NCBI GenBank assembly: GCA_963715455.1
Contig: OY970245.1
Span: 1,426,001 to 1,490,000 of the forward strand
DNA length: 64,000 nucleotides
Source: VRUE01 sp963715455
Lineage (GTDB): Bacteria > Actinomycetota > Thermoleophilia > Solirubrobacterales > 70-9
Direction of reading: 5' to 3'
The first letter of the stretch is position 1. Each line of letters begins with the position of its first letter. The translations under genes were made by a program, and so were the position numbers. This document shows positions 57,562-64,000 of this stretch, piece after piece. The notes under the pieces were generated by a model that saw only the letters and a list, made by a program, of their open reading frames with translations, made no database searches and was not told where the DNA came from.

Positions 57562-59432
57562 TGTCCTGGCAGCTGGCCTGTTTCGTCATCCTTACCGCTG
57601 TCCTGCTCGGAGGATTCGCTTGGTATGAGCGGTCGCGGCCGCCCTCGCAGGTCGTCGCTCTGGTCGCCGCCCTCGCCGCCCTGGCGATCGCTGGCCGTAT
57701 CGCCTTCGCCGCCTTTCCCAACGTCAAGCCGACCACCGACATCGTGCTCTTCGCTGGCTACGCGCTTGGCCCGGCCCCTGGCTTCGCCGTTGGGGCGCTC
57801 GCTGCGCTGGTCTCCAACTTCTGGTTTGGCCAGGGGCCCTGGACCCCGTGGCAGATGGTCGGGTGGGGAATGTGCGGGATGCTGGGCGCGGCGCTGGCCC
57901 TCGGCGTGCGCAATGCCGGTCGCTTCACCCTTGCCGCCGCTTGCGGCTTTGCCGGGATCGCCTACGGTGTGTTGCTGAACTTTTCGCTTATGGCGACCTA
58001 CGGAGGAGACCTCTCGCTCGAGCGCTTCCTGACGCTGCAGGCCCGTGCCCTGCCCTTTGACGCTGCCCACGCACTCGGCAACGTTGCCTTTGCGCTGATC
58101 GCCGGACCGGCGATGGTGCGCATGCTGGTCCGTTTCCGCGAGCGCTTCCAATGGCGCGTGCCCGCTGTGGCGACCGCCGCGCTCTGCGCGCTGCTGTTGC
58201 CGGCGCTAGTCCCCGCGCCGGCCCAGGCCGACTTTGGCAAGGCCGCCACTTGGCTCGAAACGCAGCAGAACGCCGATGGCGGTTTCGGCTCTTCGGCCGA
58301 GGACGACTCCAGCGCGGCGATCACCGGTTGGGCGATGCTGGGGTTGGAGGCGGCGGGCCGTAACCCCTTCGACATCGCTCGCGCAGGGCATACGCCGATC
58401 GACTCGCTGCGCGCCAACCTGGACGAAGTAAGCAGCGCCGGCGACCTTGCTCGCACGATCGTTGCTCTGCTCGGCGCGGGCGCCGATCCGCGCTCCTTCG
58501 GCGGTCGCAACCTGGTCGAGGAGCTGCGCGAGCGGCGTGCTGCCAACGGCTCCTTCGCTGGCTGGCCGGGCACGACCTCGTTCAGCGTTGTCGCTCTGCG
58601 CGCCGCCGATGCCACCGGAGGGCTGGACAAGGCCACCGCCTGGCTAGCGAAAGTCCAGAACCCCGATGGCGGCTGGGGAGACGTGCCAGGCCAGCCGAGC
58701 AACGCCGACGTGACCGGCTCGGTAATGCAGGCGCTCCCCGAGACCAAGGCCGCCGAGCGCGGCCTCTCCTATCTGCGCAAGCACCAGCGCTCCAGCGGCG
58801 GCTTCTCGCTGGGTGCCGGAGGAACGGTCAACACGCAGTCGACCGCTTGGGCGGTGCAGGGGATGATTGCTGTAGGCGCCGACCCGGCCAAGGCCGGGCC
58901 CGCCGGCCGCAGCGCGCTCGACTATCTCGACGTGCAGCAGGCCAGCGACGGTCACTACCGCTACTCCGAGTCCAGCGACCAGACACCGATCTGGGTAACC
59001 GGCCAGGTGCTGGTAGCCGCCGCGGGAGACGCACTGCCAGTGCCGGCTCCGCCACGTGAAAAGAAGCCAAAAACCCCCGCCCCCACGATCTCGCCTCCTT
59101 CATCGGCGAGTCCAGCGCCGAGCGCGCCCAGCCAGCCGACCCCGGGCGTAGAAAGCTCGGGCGTCCCGATCCCTCCGTCGGCCAGCGGAGGAAGCGGCGG
59201 TGCTACCGGTGCGCCCCCGCCGGTGGCTGAAGCCCCGCCCTCGGGCATCCCAGGCGTTGAGACACCGGGGCTCGAGTCGGAGTCTCCCGCGACCGCCACC
59301 GGCGCCCCGGCTGCGGCAAGTGTCGAGGGTACCGAGCCCGCCTCGCCCTGGATCGCGATCGGCGTCGGCCTTGGCACCACGCTCGCCGCGATCGGCGCCC
59401 CGCTGCTGCTCGGTCGGCGCTTCGGCTGGTAG
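57561..59432 (+). CDS. ECF S component fused to an exported alpha/alpha-toroid (transcobalamin-alpha-like) domain
   Basis: Residues 1-200 are a six-helix ECF S component. The segments NVKPTTDIVLFAGYALGPAP and LVSNFWFGQGPWTPWQMVGW resemble cobalamin-type (CbrT-like) S proteins. A further hydrophobic segment (ATAALCALLLPALVPAPAQA, about 203-222) leads outside. Residues about 224-500 are prenyltransferase/squalene-cyclase-type repeats (WLETQQNADGGFG, WLAKVQNPDGGWGDV, YLRKHQRSSGGFSLG, YLDVQQASDGHY), the same alpha/alpha barrel type as the alpha domain of animal B12 carriers. A Pro/Ser linker and a C-terminal helix (about 597-617) anchor it. The ATG shares a base with the ATPase stop. B12 specificity is inferred from the riboswitch. 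Confidence 0.88.
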   Translation: MSWQLACFVILTAVLLGGFAWYERSRPPSQVVALVAALAALAIAGRIAFAAFPNVKPTTDIVLFAGYALGPAPGFAVGALAALVSNFWFGQGPWTPWQMVGWGMCGMLGAALALGVRNAGRFTLAAACGFAGIAYGVLLNFSLMATYGGDLSLERFLTLQARALPFDAAHALGNVAFALIAGPAMVRMLVRFRERFQWRVPAVATAALCALLLPALVPAPAQADFGKAATWLETQQNADGGFGSSAEDDSSAAITGWAMLGLEAAGRNPFDIARAGHTPIDSLRANLDEVSSAGDLARTIVALLGAGADPRSFGGRNLVEELRERRAANGSFAGWPGTTSFSVVALRAADATGGLDKATAWLAKVQNPDGGWGDVPGQPSNADVTGSVMQALPETKAAERGLSYLRKHQRSSGGFSLGAGGTVNTQSTAWAVQGMIAVGADPAKAGPAGRSALDYLDVQQASDGHYRYSESSDQTPIWVTGQVLVAAAGDALPVPAPPREKKPKTPAPTISPPSSASPAPSAPSQPTPGVESSGVPIPPSASGGSGGATGAPPPVAEAPPSGIPGVETPGLESESPATATGAPAAASVEGTEPASPWIAIGVGLGTTLAAIGAPLLLGRRFGW

Positions 59433-59453
59433 CCGGGCGGCTATGTTCCTGCC

Positions 59454-59963
59454 GTGGACGTCGAGACCGCCATCCGCACGCGGCGCACGCACAAGGCCTT
59501 CGGGCCCGAGCCGCTCACCCATGAGGAGATCCTCGAGCTGCTCGAGCTGGCCCGCTGGGCGCCCAACCACAACCTGACCGCCCCCTGGCGCTTCCGCGTC
59601 GTTGGCCCGGCGGCGCTCAGCCGCCTCAAGCAGGCGGCCGGTCCCGAGGGCGCAGCGAAGCTCGACCGTGCCCCGACCCTGATCGTCGCCTCCTGCGCCC
59701 TCGGCGAGGACCCGGTCCAGAACGAAGAGGACTTGCACGCCACCGCCGTCGCCTCCTACATCGTTCTGCTCAGCGCCCACGCCCGTGGCCTGGCCGGCTA
59801 CTGGCGCACCCCTGATCTACTGCGTTCGACCGAGGGCCGCCAGGCGGTCGGCCTGCCCGAGGACGAGCGCTTCGTCGGCCTCCTCCACCTAGGTCGCCCG
59901 CGTCAGGAGAAGGAGCCCCCACAGCGACCAGCGGTCGAGCAAGCGACCGTCTTCCTCGACTAA
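59454..59963 (+). CDS. Nitroreductase-family protein
   Basis: The 169-aa FMN-binding protein has the family N-terminus AIRTRRTHKAFGPEPLTHEE, the FMN loop ARWAPNHNLTAPWRFRVVG, and the C-terminal GYWRTPDLLRSTEG with FVGLLHLGRP. It starts with GTG 59454, 21 bases after the S-component gene, and its stop shares a base with the glpD start. Although BluB (which makes the lower B12 ligand) belongs to this superfamily, this shorter sequence looks like a general nitroreductase; a B12 role is not supported. Confidence 0.85.
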   Translation: MDVETAIRTRRTHKAFGPEPLTHEEILELLELARWAPNHNLTAPWRFRVVGPAALSRLKQAAGPEGAAKLDRAPTLIVASCALGEDPVQNEEDLHATAVASYIVLLSAHARGLAGYWRTPDLLRSTEGRQAVGLPEDERFVGLLHLGRPRQEKEPPQRPAVEQATVFLD

Positions 59964-61657
59964 TGCTCTCTCGTACCGCTGCCATAGAGGCGATTGCCGG
60001 CCAGCGCTTCGAGGTGCTCGTCATCGGCGGCGGCATCACCGGCGCTGGCGTGGCGCTCGACGCCGCTTCGCGCGGCTACTCGGTGGCACTGCTCGAGCGC
60101 GGCGACTACGCCGAAGGCACTTCGAGCCGCTCCTCGAAGATGATCCACGGCGGCTTGCGCTACCTGCAGAACCTCGACCTCGGCCTGGTGCGCGAGGCGC
60201 TGCTCGAGCGCCAGTTGATGGTGCAGCTCGCCCCGCACCTGGTCTACCCGACCCCGTTCCTCGTCCCGGCCTTTCCCGAGGAGCGCCGCCAGCGAGGGCT
60301 CGGCTTGGGACTCAACATGTACGACGTGATGGCGACGACGCGGGTCGGCCGCAGCCGTCGCGAGATGCGCGCCTCCAAGGAAGCCGACGAGGACTACTAC
60401 TGGTCGCCGGACCGCCACCGCACGATCGACCGCGAGGAGGTGCTGGAGCTGGTGCCGGCGCTGGGGGCGCGCGACCCGAAGAACGCCTACCTCTTCTATG
60501 ACTGCCAGACCGACGACGTGCGGCTTACCTTCACGGTCCTCGGCGAGGCCGAGCGCTTCGGCGCGGTGATGCTCAACGGGGCCGAGGTGGTCGAGGTGCT
60601 GCAGCGCGGCGGCAAAGCCGTCGGCGCCGCCTTCGTCGAGGCGGAGTCGGGCGAGCGGCTCGAGGTCGAGGCCGACAACGTCGTCAACGCGACCGGCGTC
60701 TTTGCCGACCGCATCCGCCCCGAGGAGACGATCGAGGAGGAGGACGCGCCGCGCATCTCGCCGAGCCGCGGCACGCACCTGCTGATCGACCGTGCCGACC
60801 TCTCGACAGGCGACGCCGCTTGCATCGTGCCGGCCGGCGAAGGCCGAGCGATCTTTGCCCTGCCTTGGTACGGGCGCACGCTGGTCGGCACCACCGACAA
60901 CGACTTCGAGGGCGACATCGACCACCCGCGTCCGGGTGAGGAGGACGTCACCTACCTGCTCGACGCGGTCAACGATTTCTTCGACGTCTCCTTGAGCGAG
61001 CGCGACCTGGTCGGCGCCTACGCCGGCGTGCGTCCGCTGATCGCCACCGGCGACCCGAAGAAGTCGGTCGACATCTCGCGCAAGGCGGAGTTGTACGAGA
61101 CCTCCTCGGGGATGCTGACGATCACCGGCGGCAAGCTGACCACCTGGCGGCGCATGGCCAAGCAGACCGTCGACCGCCTGGTTGAGCGTGAGGCCCGCGA
61201 GGCGCCCTGCCACACAGCGGAGATCCCGCTGGGTATGGAGGCGCGCCCCGAGGATCTCGATGCGCCTGCCGGCATCGACGAGGAGGCGACCGCCCAGCTC
61301 GCCTTCCGTTACGGCCATGCCGCTCGCAAAGTGCTCGCCCTCGCTCGCGAGGATGCCAAGCTGGCCGCTCCGATCGTCCCCGGCCGCCCTGACCTCCTGG
61401 CCGAGGCGGTGATCGCCGCCCGTCACGAGCAGGCGCGCAGCGTCGCCGACGTGATGCTGCGCCGCACCCGCCTTGGCCTGCTGGCCGCTCCGCAACTGCG
61501 CGACCCCGATTCGGTGCGCGCCGTGGCGGCGGCGATCGGCGCTGAGCTGGGCTGGTCGCGCCGCGAGGTGAAGCGCGCCGCCGAGGCCTGGCCCGCCGCT
61601 GCGGCGGAGGCCGGCATCGACCCGGCTGGTGCCCAGGCCGTTGGGCGTGCCAGGTAG
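59963..61657 (+). CDS. glpD: FAD-dependent glycerol-3-phosphate dehydrogenase
   Basis: The 564-aa protein has the FAD site EVLVIGGGITGAGVALDAAS and the family segment GTSSRSSKMIHGGLRYLQNLDLGL. NAYLFYDCQTDDVRLTF, LPWYGRTLVGTTDNDFEGD and TITGGKLTTWRRMAKQTVDR are diagnostic of GlpD. The C-terminal helical domain is complete. It oxidises glycerol-3-phosphate to dihydroxyacetone phosphate and passes electrons to quinone at the membrane. The one-base overlap with the nitroreductase stop suggests the same transcript. Confidence 0.94.
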   Translation: MLSRTAAIEAIAGQRFEVLVIGGGITGAGVALDAASRGYSVALLERGDYAEGTSSRSSKMIHGGLRYLQNLDLGLVREALLERQLMVQLAPHLVYPTPFLVPAFPEERRQRGLGLGLNMYDVMATTRVGRSRREMRASKEADEDYYWSPDRHRTIDREEVLELVPALGARDPKNAYLFYDCQTDDVRLTFTVLGEAERFGAVMLNGAEVVEVLQRGGKAVGAAFVEAESGERLEVEADNVVNATGVFADRIRPEETIEEEDAPRISPSRGTHLLIDRADLSTGDAACIVPAGEGRAIFALPWYGRTLVGTTDNDFEGDIDHPRPGEEDVTYLLDAVNDFFDVSLSERDLVGAYAGVRPLIATGDPKKSVDISRKAELYETSSGMLTITGGKLTTWRRMAKQTVDRLVEREAREAPCHTAEIPLGMEARPEDLDAPAGIDEEATAQLAFRYGHAARKVLALAREDAKLAAPIVPGRPDLLAEAVIAARHEQARSVADVMLRRTRLGLLAAPQLRDPDSVRAVAAAIGAELGWSRREVKRAAEAWPAAAAEAGIDPAGAQAVGRAR

Positions 61658-61681
61658 CGCCTGCAATAACCTCCCCCACCG

Positions 61682-62539
61682 ATGACCAAGGCCGAGCTGG
61701 AGTCCAAGCACATCGCCGAGCTGCACGCCCTTGCTGCGGAGGCGGGCGTCGCCAACTACCGCATGCTGCGTCGCGAGGACCTGGTCGAACAGCTGCTCAG
61801 TGGCGAGTCGGCCGTGGAAGAGAAGCCGGCACGCGAGAAACGCGAGCGCCCACCGCGTCGCCGCCGCGAGCGTGCGGCGGGGGAGAAGCCGGCCGAGCGC
61901 TCCGGTCGCGAGCGCGAGCGCGCGCCCCGCAAAGAGCGTCAACCTCGTACGGAGCGCGAGCCCCGCCAGCCCGCGGCCAGCGCCGCGGAGCCAGAGTCGG
62001 CCCCGACCCCGACCCCGGCGTCGACTCCTTCCCCGGCCGCCTCCGCAGAGGAGCCCTCGCGCCCGCGCCGCCGGCGCCGTCGTCGGCGCTTCGGTCGTAA
62101 GAGCAAGGGCCTGCGGGTCCAGGATCTGCTGACCCCACCGCCTGGCCGCCAGGCGCTCGTCTACGGCGAGAACGCCGCCGCCTGCACCGCGCTGCTCCGC
62201 GACGTCGCCAGTGAGCTTGCCGGCGCTTCCGAGGGCCCCGACCCGATCGCCCTGCTGGTCGACCCCAGCCCCGAGGAGCTGGCCGACTGGAAGCGGGAGG
62301 CGCCGCAGGCGGAGATCGTCTCCGCCGGCCAGGCCCGCCACGCCAGCGACGCGCTGGCCCAGGCCTCGCGCCGCGCAGAGGGCGGCGAAGACGTGATCCT
62401 CCTGGTCGACTCCCTAACCAAACTCGCCGAGTCCTTCGGCGACGCCGATGCGGCAAAGGCGATCTTCGACGGTGGCCTGGGGCTCGCCTCGGCCAGCGGC
62501 TCACTCACCGTGGTCGCGGCGCTCGAGTGTCAGCAGTAG
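61682..62539 (+). CDS. Rho-like protein with degenerate ATPase domain
   Basis: The protein opens with a Rho N-terminal helical domain (MTKAELESKHIAELHALAAE...LRREDLVEQLL, residues 1-40). A 100-residue Arg/Glu/Pro-rich disordered segment (RRRRRRRRFGRKSKG at its end) follows. The last 145 residues align with the RecA-like domain of Rho (LRVQDLLTPPPGRQALVYGE ... GEDVILLVDSLTKLAESFGD). Where Rho has APPKAGKTTLL, this reads YGENAAACTALL, so the P-loop Lys is missing, and the part after the Walker B-like strand is cut short. It is probably an RNA-binding Rho paralogue without ATPase activity. Confidence 0.8.
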   Translation: MTKAELESKHIAELHALAAEAGVANYRMLRREDLVEQLLSGESAVEEKPAREKRERPPRRRRERAAGEKPAERSGRERERAPRKERQPRTEREPRQPAASAAEPESAPTPTPASTPSPAASAEEPSRPRRRRRRRRFGRKSKGLRVQDLLTPPPGRQALVYGENAAACTALLRDVASELAGASEGPDPIALLVDPSPEELADWKREAPQAEIVSAGQARHASDALAQASRRAEGGEDVILLVDSLTKLAESFGDADAAKAIFDGGLGLASASGSLTVVAALECQQ

Positions 62540-62548
62540 TTCGGCCAG

Positions 62549-63028
62549 CTAACGCCGATACGCAATCCGGCGCCAGGAGGGCTCTTTGGAGAGCTCGATC
62601 AGCTCTGAGCTGCGGTCCGGCTGCACGTAGCCGAAGGTCTGGTTGCGCTCGTCGAAGACGATGTCGAGCTCACCCTCCTTGACGCGCTGGTCGAGCCAGG
62701 CGCCGCGGAAGACGAGGCGGCGCAGCCAGTGGACGAGGCTGCGGTTGGCGGGGCCGACGAGGTCGTCCCAGTTCTCGTTGATGTGCTCGCCGAGGCGTGA
62801 GCTGGGCTCGGCGATCTCGCCGCTGACCGTGAGGTCGAGCAGATCGTCGAGCTCTCCCTGGCTGAGGCCCTGGTCGACGAAGCCGAGTTTCACTGCGGCC
62901 TGCTCGACGCGTTGGCCGAAGTCCTCCTCGTTGAAGGCGAAGCGCAGCTCGCCGTACTCGAGGACGTAATCGGAGCCAGACTCGTAGTTCCCTCTGCGGG
63001 TCGTTTTCTTATCCACGTTGAAGCCCAA
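62549..63028 (-). CDS. Hypothetical protein, 159 aa
   Basis: This is an acidic soluble protein (MGFNVDKKTTRRGNYESGSD...) with predicted alpha/beta content and no recognised domain. Codon use matches neighbouring genes and the composition is protein-like throughout, for example RRLVFRGAWLDQRVKEGELD. It converges with the Rho-like gene, ten bases apart. About 130 bases without features separate it from the next gene upstream. Confidence 0.7.
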   Translation of the reverse strand: MGFNVDKKTTRRGNYESGSDYVLEYGELRFAFNEEDFGQRVEQAAVKLGFVDQGLSQGELDDLLDLTVSGEIAEPSSRLGEHINENWDDLVGPANRSLVHWLRRLVFRGAWLDQRVKEGELDIVFDERNQTFGYVQPDRSSELIELSKEPSWRRIAYRR

Positions 63029-63161
63029 TCCACTCTCGCAAGCCCTGCAAGAGCAGGTGCTGGATCATGCCGATCATCGTAGTCCTATGCCCGTGCGTGG
63101 CCGTGCCTGAATGAGCGTTTGCACCTGGGGCGAGTTTTGCCGCCTCCGGGCTTGACCCCAA

Positions 63162-63491
63162 GTGCGCGCTCGATCGTCCGCCAGGCGACTCGCCCACCTA
63201 CCGCTGACGACCGTCCTCGGTCGTGAGGTTCCCGTGGCGGCGACGCGGCTCGCCCGTTTGCTCGGCCTCGCCTATCTGGACCGCGAGCAGGCTGGCCCGG
63301 GACTGCTGATCCCGCGCTGCGCCAGCGTGCACACCTTCGGCATGCGCTTTTCGCTCGATCTCTTCTTCCTCGGCGCCGGAGAGGAGGTTCTCGCTGTCGA
63401 GCGCGCCGTCCCACCCCGGCGCTTGCGCACCCACCGCCGAGCTGTCGCGGTGCTGGAGCTGCCTCAGCCCTTCGAGAGCCCGTCGGGATGA
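63162..63491 (+). CDS. DUF192 family protein
   Basis: GTG 63162 starts a 109-aa protein with the DUF192 pattern: VPVAATRLARLLGLAYLDRE, GLLIPRCASVHTFGMRFSLD and VLAVERAVPPRR. The family forms a small beta barrel of unknown function. The usual N-terminal export signal is absent. The 3' end overlaps the convergent small gene by 28 bases. Confidence 0.85.
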   Translation: MRARSSARRLAHLPLTTVLGREVPVAATRLARLLGLAYLDREQAGPGLLIPRCASVHTFGMRFSLDLFFLGAGEEVLAVERAVPPRRLRTHRRAVAVLELPQPFESPSG

Positions 63492-63751
63492 GCGACGACG
63501 GTGTGCAGGTCGGCGCGTCGCGCCCGACAGCGCACCCTGGTGCCGGGCTCGATGCCACCCAGCTTCTCGGTCTCGATGCTCACCGCCAGCTCCCGTCCAG
63601 GCGCATCGGTGAGCAGGTTCGGGTACCCCTCGACGTCGTCGGCCGCCTCGACGGCGAGCACCACGTCGCTCATCTGGGCAACTCCCTCGCGCGGCTTGAT
63701 CTCACGCACGGTGCCTCCCAGCTCGGCCCAGTTCTCAATCGCTCGCACCAT
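63464..63751 (-). CDS. Hypothetical beta-rich protein, 95 aa
   Basis: This small protein (MVRAIENWAELGGTVREIKP...PGTRVRCRARRADLHTVVAH) has a strand-rich pattern and no recognised family. It begins 17 bases before the stop of the upstream ATP-grasp gene, so the two are probably translated together. Overlaps on both sides argue for a compact but real gene. Confidence 0.65.
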   Translation of the reverse strand: MVRAIENWAELGGTVREIKPREGVAQMSDVVLAVEAADDVEGYPNLLTDAPGRELAVSIETEKLGGIEPGTRVRCRARRADLHTVVAHPDGLSKG

Positions 63752-64000
63752 CGTCGCCCTTCGAGTCTCCTTCCGCGGACCCGTCCTCGCCGCTCAGGTA
63801 CTCGACCAATGCCGCGGCGATCGGCTGCCCGCCGAGCCCTTCGTAGAAAGAATAGGCGGGGGAGGGGTTGACCTCGAAGCAGAACCACTGGCCGTCGGGA
63901 GTGCGGCGCAGGTCGACTCCGCAGACCGGCAGCTCGAGGGCGCGACTGAGGGTCAGGCAGCGTTCCTCGATCTCGGCCGGGAGGGAGCAGGGGCTCATCC
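63735..64000 (-). CDS. RimK-like ATP-grasp protein, C-terminal part (runs off the window)
   Basis: Only the last 88 or so residues are in the window. They include the C-terminal ATP-grasp motif LPVCGVDLRRTPDGQWFCFE with the metal-binding Glu and Asn of FEVNPSPAYSFYEG, typical of RimK/LysX-like ligases that join amino acids or peptides to acceptor proteins. A short acidic tail follows (DGSAEGDSKGDDGASD). The 5' end lies beyond 64000; the ATG at 63998 is internal. Confidence 0.8.
   Translation of the reverse strand, partial: MSPCSLPAEIEERCLTLSRALELPVCGVDLRRTPDGQWFCFEVNPSPAYSFYEGLGGQPIAAALVEYLSGEDGSAEGDSKGDDGASD

Noticed and set aside
59454..59963. BluB (5,6-dimethylbenzimidazole synthase) as part of the B12 locus
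   Set aside because: The protein is shorter than BluB and its FMN-site segments fit general nitroreductases; it is co-oriented with glpD rather than overlapping the cobalamin operon.
59960..62341. A 793-codon open frame on the minus strand opposite glpD and the Rho-like gene
   Set aside because: Antisense shadow: it spans two well-supported plus-strand genes and has low-complexity Arg/Gly/Leu composition.

Overview
This is a high-GC window, with strong third-position GC and long antisense shadow ORFs. Its gene families are typical of the deep-branching actinobacterial class Thermoleophilia (Solirubrobacterales/Gaiellales type): DUF3494 and collagen-like secreted proteins, DUF4333 lipoproteins, very large secreted proteins of unknown function, and a protein starting with the SPALVIAGLALFIALGGT segment. 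The lineage is inferred from gene content only; there is no rRNA gene. There is no CRISPR array, phage module, transposase or confirmed tRNA.

Layout. 0-3.7 kb: a cyclic-di-GMP-type riboswitch ahead of an ice-binding-like adhesin overlapped by an L,D-transpeptidase, then a collagen-like BclA-type protein and a DUF4333 lipoprotein. 3.7-11.2 kb: a tRNA-3'-end-like repeat, a DUF4143 ATPase with a tandem operator-like repeat at its start, decayed ORFs, and a tight GH92 / glycosyltransferase / GtrA operon flanked by a short direct repeat. 11.3-22.2 kb: ion and redox physiology (flavin oxidoreductase, ZIP and APC transporters, MgtE-like channel, broken ABC gene, universal stress protein, PPK2, fluoride riboswitch with two crcB genes, and an ion transporter / CBS / CPA2 antiporter operon). 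22.4-30.6 kb: surface and secreted proteins (NHL repeats, CorC-like protein, c-di-AMP riboswitch plus M23 peptidase, two RTX-type proteins, CHAP-like protein), ending at a second copy of the tRNA-like repeat. 30.6-40.8 kb: SRPBCC, Rossmann and M55 genes, a cupredoxin / ECF sigma / anti-sigma operon, and two large secreted proteins. 40.8-53 kb: transporter, DEAD-box helicase, GMC oxidoreductase, Amt-GlnK, a GAF histidine kinase with a divergent LuxR-type regulator, and an M1 peptidase. 53-64 kb: cobalamin riboswitch locus, nitroreductase, GlpD, degenerate Rho-like protein, DUF192, and a partial ATP-grasp gene at the edge.

The most notable system is the overlapping operon at 53.05-59.43 kb. A cobalamin riboswitch precedes two exported transcobalamin-beta-like (DUF4430-type) proteins, EcfT, a fused double-ABC EcfA, and an ECF S component fused to an exported alpha/alpha-toroid (prenyltransferase/squalene-cyclase-type repeats). 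Animal B12 carriers are built from an alpha/alpha barrel plus a DUF4430-type beta domain. The locus therefore looks like a split, membrane-tethered bacterial counterpart wired to its own ECF importer.

Four separate riboswitch classes (c-di-GMP, fluoride, c-di-AMP, cobalamin) are recognisable. Several genes show one-base frame breaks (near 11.0, 16.62, 22.46 and 25.7 kb), and one lacks a normal start codon (31.1 kb). These could be real decay or assembly indels, and annotation of those genes should be treated accordingly.
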